Assembly (NCBI GenBank): GCA_964562175.1
Contig: CAZLRV010000018.1
Coordinates: 1-33,858 of the forward strand
From: CAZCJU01 sp964562175
GTDB taxonomy: Bacteria; Bacillota; Clostridia; Oscillospirales; CAG-272
Direction: 5' to 3'
Length of the DNA: 33,858 nucleotides
Made by a program: the position numbers and the translations under genes. Below are positions 15,730 to 21,780 of the stretch, in pieces; the stretch's first letter is position 1; every line of letters begins with the position of its first letter. The notes beneath the pieces were generated by a model that had not been told where the DNA came from, did no database searches, and saw only the letters and a program-made list of their open reading frames with translations.

Positions 15730-16656
15730 ATGGCAAGTAAGGCTTATGAAACGTACAGAGAGCTTGCACGGCTGATAAACAGCGACAAAAAAGAAAATAT
15801 CGACCGTGCCTACGATGCTTTGGCATCCATAACGGACGAAAAATACGAAAACGGCATAAAAGCACGTGAGGCGAGCTATACGGAGCAAAGAAACGCCCTT
15901 GCCGCAAATCGGGCAAAGGCGGAGAGATATCTGAATTATTTTCTTGTCGACAACGGCTATGCGAACACGGGCGTGGAGACCGATATGAAGCTGAAGTCGT
16001 CCCTTGCATACGACTCACAACGCTCGGAGCTTGAAAAGCGGCACGGCTCGGAGATAGCGGAGCTGGAATCGGAGAAGAACAAGGAGCATTCCGAAAACGA
16101 GGCCAAGCGTGCCGCGGCGCAGAGCGAGGCTGACACGGAGCTTAACGAGCAGCTCTACCGTTCGCAAAAGGACGAGGCGGACAATGCGCTGAAAAGCGAG
16201 GAGCTGAACAAAAAATACGGATATTACTCCAATTCGTCCTCCTCGGGCTGGTCCGGCTCCGGCACAAGCTCCTCCTCCTCGGCAGTCGAAGCGTACAGAA
16301 CGACCTTTTACAACAGCATGATGACGCAGTTCGATCACGCCGAGACGAGCGAGGATATGCAAAGGATATACGACAGCGTGACAGGTGTACACGCCGAGCA
16401 GGCGCAGGCGGTATTCGGAACGTCAAGATATAAATCGCTTATTTCGTATTTCAGAAAAAAGCTGGATACGAGAAAGCTGAGGGACGAATACACGGAGGAG
16501 ATAAACGAGCTGCTCTATACGTTCAGAAACGCCGAGGATCTCGGCGAGGAAATGAGCAAGATATACCGTGAGATCCGTCTTGACAAAAATCCGAGATATA
16601 CCATAGATCAATTCAACAAGGCTGTCAAGTACTATAAAGAGGGCTTGTCGCACTGA
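15730..16656 (+). CDS. Coiled-coil particle protein of unknown function
   Basis: This 308-residue highly charged protein is last in the cassette. Residues ~40-160 form a long coiled coil with a break at NYFLVDNGYANTGVETDMKL. A Ser/Gly-rich linker (YYSNSSSSGWSGSGTSSSSS, ~160-180) separates a second helical domain (~185-305). The NG..NTG motif in a helical repeat is seen in other phage structural genes of gut Clostridia that I cannot name. An internal (ejected) protein or a fibre stalk are both possible. AAGGAG is 8 bases before the ATG. It ends 4 bases before the end of the convergent LysR gene. Confidence 0.5.
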   Translation: MASKAYETYRELARLINSDKKENIDRAYDALASITDEKYENGIKAREASYTEQRNALAANRAKAERYLNYFLVDNGYANTGVETDMKLKSSLAYDSQRSELEKRHGSEIAELESEKNKEHSENEAKRAAAQSEADTELNEQLYRSQKDEADNALKSEELNKKYGYYSNSSSSGWSGSGTSSSSSAVEAYRTTFYNSMMTQFDHAETSEDMQRIYDSVTGVHAEQAQAVFGTSRYKSLISYFRKKLDTRKLRDEYTEEINELLYTFRNAEDLGEEMSKIYREIRLDKNPRYTIDQFNKAVKYYKEGLSH

Positions 16657-16660
16657 TCTG

Positions 16661-17563
16661 TCATATGTGGGGCTTGAGGGCTTTTTCGTCCTCAAGCTCT
16701 TTCATATATTGCTCAATGCACATATACAGCCGGCGGGCGGCCGGAGAGAGTGATTTTTTGTCGAGTGCGGAAAGCCCGATAACACGGCATTCCTCCGGCT
16801 CAAGACGCAGTATCTTAAGTCCGCCCACAAGACCCTTTGCCGTCAGTGACGCCATAACGGAGATACCGCGTCCGCAGGCTATCATCGTCATGATGGACGT
16901 ATCGTCGAGCAGATGACAGCTTGAATGAAACTTAAGCCCGTGCTTTTTGAAAAGCGCCTGCACGTCGGCATCACTGCCCTGCCGCTGTATGACAAATTGC
17001 CTGTCTCGCATTTCCTCAACGGTTATGAAGCCCTCACGCTTGCTTTTGAAGCTCTCCGGCACTATGCATATGAGCGGATCTCTGTATATACCGTCCACCT
17101 CAAGCTCGGTGGTGCAGGAGGTTGAGAGAAAGCCGAAATCGACAGAACCGTTTTTTATCCATTCTATTACATCGTCATAGCTTCCCTCGTAAAGGTCTAT
17201 GCTTATACCCGGATAGAGGCTGTCGAAGCGGCGAAAGATCTCCGGCATCCAATTCGTGCAAACGCTGTTGAATATTCCGACCTTGACACTACCGGATCTC
17301 AGCCCGTTTATTTGGTCTACGCTTTGCATCAAAGCCTCCTCGGAGGCAAGAAGCCGAAGCACGGAGGGATATATCGCCGCACCGCTCTCGGTGAGCGTTA
17401 TTCCGTTTTTCGTTCGGTTAAAAAGGCGAAAGCCGGCTTGCCTTTCGGCATCCGCAACGGCGTGACTCACCGCAGAGGGGGTCATGTGCAGCTGCTCCGA
17501 GGCTTTCAGAAAGCTGCCGTGCTTAACGACGGAATTGAATATGCGACAAAAGGTTAATGTCAT
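16661..17563 (-). CDS. LysR-family transcriptional regulator
   Basis: This 300-residue regulator has the N-terminal winged helix-turn-helix of the family (residues 1-60: FNSVVKHGSFLKASEQLHMTPSAVSHAVADAERQAG-type pattern, DNA-reading helix around PSAVSHAV). It also has a two-lobed effector domain (~90-290, starting SGSVKVGIFNSVCTNWMPE). GGGAGGT is 4 bases before the ATG. It is divergent from an acyl-CoA synthetase gene and very likely controls it. The effector would be a carboxylic acid or CoA ester related to that enzyme, which is inference. Its 3' end abuts the particle cassette, so the cassette must have joined, or been fixed, right at the end of this gene. Confidence 0.93.
   Translation of the reverse strand: MTLTFCRIFNSVVKHGSFLKASEQLHMTPSAVSHAVADAERQAGFRLFNRTKNGITLTESGAAIYPSVLRLLASEEALMQSVDQINGLRSGSVKVGIFNSVCTNWMPEIFRRFDSLYPGISIDLYEGSYDDVIEWIKNGSVDFGFLSTSCTTELEVDGIYRDPLICIVPESFKSKREGFITVEEMRDRQFVIQRQGSDADVQALFKKHGLKFHSSCHLLDDTSIMTMIACGRGISVMASLTAKGLVGGLKILRLEPEECRVIGLSALDKKSLSPAARRLYMCIEQYMKELEDEKALKPHI
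16672..16697 (+). terminator. Possible terminator hairpin after the cassette
   Basis: GCTTGAGG (16672-16679) and CCTCAAGC (16690-16697) are perfect inverted arms around a 10-base loop, followed by a weak, mixed T-rich run. It starts 16 bases after the last cassette gene, inside the 3' coding end of the convergent LysR gene. The poor T-tract keeps confidence low. Confidence 0.35.
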
Positions 17564-17580
17564 TTATACCTCCCGTAAAG

Positions 17581-17612
17581 TGAAAAAAATTCATCTTAAA
17601 TATGAAAAAAAT
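17581..17612. promoter_or_regulatory. Likely LysR-type operator between divergent genes
   Basis: TTCAT (17590-17594) and ATGAA (17602-17606) form an inverted repeat with a 7-base spacer, the T-N11-A pattern of LysR regulators. In addition TGAAAAAAAT is directly repeated at 17581-17590 and 17603-17612, 22 bases apart. The element lies just upstream of the synthetase promoter and immediately before the regulator gene, where autoregulation and activation sites are expected. Confidence 0.5.
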
Positions 17613-17616
17613 GACC

Positions 17617-17645
17617 TTGACTTCACTCGATAATTATAGTATAAT
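17617..17645 (+). promoter_or_regulatory. Promoter of the acyl-CoA synthetase gene
   Basis: TTGACT (17617-17622), a 17-base spacer and TATAAT (17640-17645). The candidate LysR operator lies 11 bases upstream of the -35. No second promoter candidate is as good in this gap. Confidence 0.75.
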
Positions 17646-17695
17646 ATAAAGAAAAAGTCAAGAGAATGGGCGAAAAATAATTCGCAAAAAGAAAA

Positions 17696-19345
17696 ATGGA
17701 GCTTTTGGAAAGATATTTGCCGAGATACGAGTTCTTCTCGTACGAGGATTTCAAGAAAAATTTTAAGATAAAAATACCCGATAATTTCGATTTTGCACGC
17801 GATATCGTTGACGAATGGGCAAGGCTTGAGCCGTCAAAGCGTGCGTTGGTATACTGTACCGACGACGGCGGGGAGAGAGTATTCTCCTTTTCGGAGATAT
17901 CGATGCTGTCAAAGCGTGCGGCTACGTATCTTACGCAGTGCGGCATAGGCAAGGGCGACAGAGTAGTGACGCTTCTTCGCCGCAGATGGGAATATTGGAT
18001 AATTGCCGTGGCTTGCGCAAGGATAGGTGCGGTAGTCGCTCCGTCCTCGATACAGATGACGACTAAGGATATAGTGTACCGTATAAAAGCCGCCGAGGCG
18101 AAGATGCTCATAGCACTTGATGACGATTTCGTCATGGAGCAGATAAACGGTGTGGAAGAGCTTTGCCCCACGCTTAAAAAAATAGCGGTGGTATGCAAGA
18201 GGGGCGAGGGAGAGTATGACGACTTCGACGAGCAAATAGAACACTGTGAGCCTTATGAGGGCGAGCGTACAGCCGAGAACGGTGACGAGATGGTAATATA
18301 TTTCACCTCCGGTACATCGGGCTACCCCAAAATGGCAATACACAACAGGCTTTATCCGCTCGGTCACATAGTTACGGCAAAATTCATGCAAAGAGTGCAG
18401 AACAACGGTCTGCATCTTACACAGACCGATTCGGGCTGGGCAAAATTCGGTTGGGGCAACATATACGGTCAATGGATATGCGGCAGTGCGATACTCGCTT
18501 ACGACCCCATACGCTTCAACACCGTGCATATGATGGCGATAACCGAAAAATACAGACCCACCTCCATATGCATTCCCCCGACAATGTACAGGTTTTTGCT
18601 GCGTGACGGGCTGGAGCGCAAGCATATAGAATCGGTAAAATGGTTCTCGACGGCGGGTGAGCCGCTCTCTGGCGAGGTAAACGACAGATTCAAGGCGTTG
18701 TCCGGTCATTATATACACGAGGGCTACGGTCAGAGCGAGGGTACGCCGATAACGTGTACGTTCTCATGGCTTGAGGTTCGCCCCGCATCGATGGGCAAGC
18801 CCTCGCCGCTTTACGATACGGTGCTTATCCATCCCGACGGCACGCTCTGCAAGACGGGTGAAACGGGCGAGATAGTTATGCGGATACATGACAGAAGGAA
18901 TCAGCTCGGCTTGCTCGATTGCTACTGCTTGAACGGCGAGCGGACAGACCCCGCCGCAGACGGTCTGTATCATACGGGTGACACGGCTTACATGGACGAG
19001 GACGGTTATTTCTGGTATGTCGGACGTGTTGACGATATGATAAAATGCTCCGGCTACAGAATAGGGCCGTTTGAGATAGAGAGCATACTCAATGCCCACC
19101 CCGCTGTAAAGGAAAGTGCGATAGTCGGCGCACCCGACCCGGTAAGAGGACAGATAGTATGCGCCGTTATAGCCTTGAACAAGGGCTATGAGTCATCAGA
19201 CGAGCTGACAAAGGAGCTTCAGAGCTACGTAAAGAAAAGCACAGCCCCGTATAAATACCCAAGACGTATAGTATACGTTGACTCTTTGCCGAAAACGACC
19301 TCGGGCAAGATAATAAGAAATCAGGCTAAGGAGTACGTAAAATAA
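17696..19345 (+). CDS. Acyl-CoA synthetase, AMP-forming (medium-chain-like)
   Basis: This 549-residue member of the ANL superfamily activates a carboxylic acid to acyl-AMP and then to acyl-CoA, using ATP and CoA in the cytosol. Visible motifs are the phosphate loop YFTSGTSGYPKMAIHN (~201-216), GYGQSEGTP (~343), the hinge region YHTGDTAYMDEDGYFWYVGRVDDMIKCSGYRIGP (~425-460) and the adenylation lysine K538 in PKTTSGK. Size and motifs resemble medium-chain or aromatic acid ligases more than acetyl-CoA synthetase, but the substrate is not predictable. It stands alone behind its own promoter and before a strong terminator. No clear Shine-Dalgarno is seen before this ATG, only an A-rich run. Confidence 0.88.
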   Translation: MELLERYLPRYEFFSYEDFKKNFKIKIPDNFDFARDIVDEWARLEPSKRALVYCTDDGGERVFSFSEISMLSKRAATYLTQCGIGKGDRVVTLLRRRWEYWIIAVACARIGAVVAPSSIQMTTKDIVYRIKAAEAKMLIALDDDFVMEQINGVEELCPTLKKIAVVCKRGEGEYDDFDEQIEHCEPYEGERTAENGDEMVIYFTSGTSGYPKMAIHNRLYPLGHIVTAKFMQRVQNNGLHLTQTDSGWAKFGWGNIYGQWICGSAILAYDPIRFNTVHMMAITEKYRPTSICIPPTMYRFLLRDGLERKHIESVKWFSTAGEPLSGEVNDRFKALSGHYIHEGYGQSEGTPITCTFSWLEVRPASMGKPSPLYDTVLIHPDGTLCKTGETGEIVMRIHDRRNQLGLLDCYCLNGERTDPAADGLYHTGDTAYMDEDGYFWYVGRVDDMIKCSGYRIGPFEIESILNAHPAVKESAIVGAPDPVRGQIVCAVIALNKGYESSDELTKELQSYVKKSTAPYKYPRRIVYVDSLPKTTSGKIIRNQAKEYVK

Positions 19346-19356
19346 ATCGAAAAATT

Positions 19357-19388
19357 GCAAGACGGACGATCCTCCGTCTTGCTTTTTT
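19357..19388 (+). terminator. Rho-independent terminator after acyl-CoA synthetase
   Basis: A perfect 10-base stem, GCAAGACGGA (19357-19366) with TCCGTCTTGC (19373-19382), has a 6-base loop and is followed by six T (19383-19388). It begins 12 bases after the stop codon. Confidence 0.95.
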
Positions 19389-19432
19389 GCTCGTTTTATT
19401 ATTAAATATTTGTAAAAAATGCAAGATTACTA

Positions 19433-19460
19433 TTGAAAAATTGCAAATAATGGGTATAAT
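19433..19460 (+). promoter_or_regulatory. Promoter of the Re-citrate synthase-like gene
   Basis: TTGAAA (19433-19438), a 16-base spacer and TATAAT (19455-19460), 30 bases before the start codon. The 12-mer GAAAAATTGCAA overlapping the -35 (19435-19446) is also found at 19349-19360, overlapping the upstream terminator. Confidence 0.72.
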
Positions 19461-19489
19461 AGATTAAATGTACACTAAAGGAGTTTATT

Positions 19490-20941
19490 ATGGATAACGA
19501 AAAAACGAGCCTTGAGGAGCGGAACAGTGCGAGGACGATAACGTATTCGCCCGTGACAAATCTGCTTGAGCAGGCTGCATATAAATATCAGCTTCAGGAG
19601 AGGGAAAGTCCCAATCTTTACAGAAATCTTTTTGACTATGACAGTATACCGAAGGTAGCCTTCAACCACAGAAACGTGCCGCTGAATATGCCCGAAAAAA
19701 TATGGATAACGGATACGACCTTCCGTGACGGTCAGCAATCGACCTCGCCGTTTACAGTCGAGCAGATAGTAACGCTTTTCAAGCTTTTGCATAAGCTCGG
19801 CGGTGAGTCGGGTATCGTGCGACAGAGCGAGTTCTTTGTCTACTCGGATAAGGACAGGGAGGCGGTAAAGGAATGTATGTCCCTCGGCTTTGAGTTTCCG
19901 CAGGTAACGAGCTGGATAAGAGCAAACGAAAAGGATTTCGCACTCGTGCGGGATCTGGGACTTAAGGAAACGGGAATACTCGTCAGCTGCTCGGACTATC
20001 ATATATACAAGAAAATGGGACTTACGAGGAAAAAGGCGCTTGAAAAATATCTGTATATCGTCGAGTCGGTAATAAACCACGGCATACGCCCGCGTTGCCA
20101 CTTTGAGGATATAACCAGAGCCGACTTTTACGGCTTTGTGATACCGCTTGCCGAGGCGCTTACACAGCTCGGCGAAAAATACGGCGTTGAGGTCAAGATA
20201 CGTGCCTGCGACACCATGGGCTACGGCGTATCGTACCCCGGCGTTGCTCTGCCCAGAAGTGTGCCGGGAATAATATACGGTCTTATGCACTTTTCGGGTG
20301 TTAAGAGCGAGAATATGGAGTGGCACGGTCATAACGATTTTTACAAGGTCGTTTCAAACTCGGCTACCGCTTGGCTCTACGGCTGTTCCGGCGTAAACTG
20401 CTCGCTTTTGGGAATAGGCGAGAGGACGGGCAACTGTCCGCTTGAGGCAATGGCGATAGAATACGCTTCACTGCGAGGCACGACGGACGGAATGGATCTC
20501 GGTGCGATAACGGAGATAGCCGAGTATTTCGAGCAGGAAATAGGCTACGAGATACCGGAGCGCACGCCGTTTGTCGGACGAAGCTTCAACACGACACGTG
20601 CGGGAATACACGCCGACGGTCTGCTTAAGGACGAGGAAATATATAATATATTCAATACCGAAAAGATACTTAACCGTCCCGTTACGGTTGCCGTCGATTC
20701 GCACAGCGGAGCGGCGGGCATAGCGCATTGGATAAACGGTTATTACGGACTTGAGGGCGAGGAGAAGATAGACAAGAGAGCCGATATAGTTTCGGCAATG
20801 AAGGACGGAGTCGATAAGGAATACGCCTCGGGACGTAACACGGTAATGGGTGACGGAGAGCTTGAGGAAATGCTTAAGAACATCGACTTTGAGTTGTACG
20901 AAAAGCTGTCGCACATACACATTCACAGAAAAAAACAATGA
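19490..20941 (+). CDS. Re-citrate synthase-like member of the isopropylmalate/homocitrate synthase family
   Basis: This 483-residue DRE-TIM barrel enzyme condenses acetyl-CoA with a 2-oxo acid. The catalytic signature WITDTTFRDGQQST (~73-86) is followed by LHKLGGESGIVRQSEFFVYSDKDREAV, a pattern I associate with the Re-citrate synthases of Clostridium kluyveri and relatives and not with LeuA. Metal-binding HGHND lies near residue 284, and the second signature NCSLLGIGERTGNCPLEA near 302-319. There is no LeuA-type C-terminal leucine-binding domain of full length, and no leu genes are nearby. It would therefore make citrate for glutamate synthesis in an anaerobe without ordinary citrate synthase. 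AAAGGAG is 6 bases before the ATG. Homocitrate or isopropylmalate synthase is the alternative. Confidence 0.68.
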   Translation: MDNEKTSLEERNSARTITYSPVTNLLEQAAYKYQLQERESPNLYRNLFDYDSIPKVAFNHRNVPLNMPEKIWITDTTFRDGQQSTSPFTVEQIVTLFKLLHKLGGESGIVRQSEFFVYSDKDREAVKECMSLGFEFPQVTSWIRANEKDFALVRDLGLKETGILVSCSDYHIYKKMGLTRKKALEKYLYIVESVINHGIRPRCHFEDITRADFYGFVIPLAEALTQLGEKYGVEVKIRACDTMGYGVSYPGVALPRSVPGIIYGLMHFSGVKSENMEWHGHNDFYKVVSNSATAWLYGCSGVNCSLLGIGERTGNCPLEAMAIEYASLRGTTDGMDLGAITEIAEYFEQEIGYEIPERTPFVGRSFNTTRAGIHADGLLKDEEIYNIFNTEKILNRPVTVAVDSHSGAAGIAHWINGYYGLEGEEKIDKRADIVSAMKDGVDKEYASGRNTVMGDGELEEMLKNIDFELYEKLSHIHIHRKKQ

Positions 20942-20978
20942 ATATTTCCTCAATTTTCAATTAAATTTGACAAAGACC

Positions 20979-21007
20979 TTGACAAAACGGGAAAAGAGTG
21001 CTATTAT
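20979..21007 (+). promoter_or_regulatory. Promoter of the T-box/thrS operon
   Basis: TTGACA (20979-20984), a 17-base spacer and TATTAT (21002-21007). Transcription should start near 21013 and run into the T-box leader. Confidence 0.82.
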
Positions 21008-21013
21008 ATATTA

Positions 21014-21222
21014 TTGAAGATAAGTCGTGCGGACTTAACCTTACAGAGAGTCGTTTCACGGGCTGAAAGAACGGCAGGGGAACACGCAACGGTACCGCTT
21101 CGTTTTATACCGCAGGAAATGGCGGTACGGGTACTCCCGTTACAGAGTGTGAGAGAGGATAAAGTTGAGTGGAACCGCACATAAAGTGCCTCAACGGCGT
21201 AGCCGTTGAGGCTTTTGCGTTT
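21014..21222 (+). promoter_or_regulatory. T-box riboswitch, threonine type by context
   Basis: The leader carries the T-box core TGGAACCGCAC (21170-21180), which matches the conserved UGGNACCGCG element that pairs with the acceptor end of uncharged tRNA. Around it GTTGAG pairs with CTCAAC and GCAC with GTGC, leaving TGGAACC as the classic 7-base antiterminator bulge. CTCAAC is also part of the terminator stem, so the two folds exclude each other. The stem I region lies at ~21035-21110. I could not fix the specifier codon by eye. Threonine specificity is inferred from thrS downstream. Uncharged tRNA would switch transcription on. Confidence 0.88.
21188..21222 (+). terminator. T-box-controlled intrinsic terminator
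   Basis: GCCTCAACGGC (21188-21198) and GCCGTTGAGGC (21202-21212) form an 11-base stem with a GTA loop, followed by TTTTGCGTTT. Its 5' arm contains the CTCAAC used by the antiterminator. Confidence 0.9.
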
Positions 21223-21252
21223 CCCGTTTTCTCAAAGAAAGGAGCTTTGGGG

Positions 21253-21762
21253 TTGCATACGAAAAAAATACTGTTCTCGGTTGCGGCGCTTTTTGCAGTG
21301 CTTGTCTCGGCATTTGTCATATATCAGATAAAAAATCCGCCACTGCCGGAGGTCGAGAGCAAATACACGGAGGATAAGGTCGCCTTGCTTCTGCATGAGT
21401 ACGCCTCGGACGAGGAGGGCGAGGAGCTTATATTGTACGGCGTGCTTGTCGAAGAGAGATATTTGACGGACGATACCGTCAGCCGCTTTCGCTATATCGA
21501 CAAAAACGGCAGCTGTGTCACCGCTTACTCGGACGGTCGGAGAGAGGACGGCGAATGCGAGTCCTCACTTGCACATGAGTATATGACCGATGCGGAGACC
21601 TACGGCACGAATGGCTTTGTCATACCGACAAAATACGATTTCGACATACCGGATGCGGGGGAGATAAAAATTTATCTCAACACCTCGGACGGTGTAAAAA
21701 TGAAGCTGCTCGGCGAGGACGAGTATAAAAACAGCGTATTTTATAAATATTTTAATAAATAA
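21253..21762 (+). CDS. Small membrane-anchored protein of unknown function
   Basis: This 169-residue protein is the first gene of the T-box operon. An N-terminal helix (KKILFSVAALFAVLVSAFVIYQI, ~4-26) would be a signal anchor. The rest is an acidic, probably extracellular domain rich in Tyr and Asp/Glu with paired beta strands, including ELILYGVLVEERYLTDDTVSRFRYIDKNGSCVTAYSDGRRE. I do not recognise the family. TTG at 21253 is the likely start, 8 bases after AAAGGAG (21238-21244). The longer frame begins inside the T-box and cannot be right. Its place ahead of thrS means it is induced on threonine starvation, but its role is unknown. Confidence 0.7.
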   Translation: MHTKKILFSVAALFAVLVSAFVIYQIKNPPLPEVESKYTEDKVALLLHEYASDEEGEELILYGVLVEERYLTDDTVSRFRYIDKNGSCVTAYSDGRREDGECESSLAHEYMTDAETYGTNGFVIPTKYDFDIPDAGEIKIYLNTSDGVKMKLLGEDEYKNSVFYKYFNK

Positions 21763-21780
21763 TAGAATGAGGTAAATAAA

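Noticed and set aside
15112..15888. Long minus-strand reading frames opposite phage and thrS genes (for example 15112-15888, 22441-23331)
   Set aside because: They are opposite-strand shadows of well-supported genes, with low-complexity translations and no ribosome binding sites.
6416..16656. A complete, self-replicating prophage
   Set aside because: No integrase, repressor, excisionase, replication, recombination or DNA-modification gene is present, and the sequence on both sides is ordinary chromosomal operons. Genes outside the window cannot be excluded.
6416..16656. A tailocin (phage-tail bacteriocin)
   Set aside because: There is no sheath, tube, tape measure or baseplate gene, while terminase, portal and coat genes are present, so it is a DNA-filled head and not a headless tail.
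6416..16656. A capsid-forming phage satellite (cf-PICI type)
   Set aside because: Those elements carry integrase, replication and regulatory genes next to the head genes. None is seen, and here nozzle-like and lysis genes are included. The possibility stays open only if such genes lie outside the window.
21169..21252. Longer form of the small membrane protein starting at 21169
   Set aside because: That segment is the T-box antiterminator and terminator. The TTG at 21253 has AAAGGAG at the proper distance.
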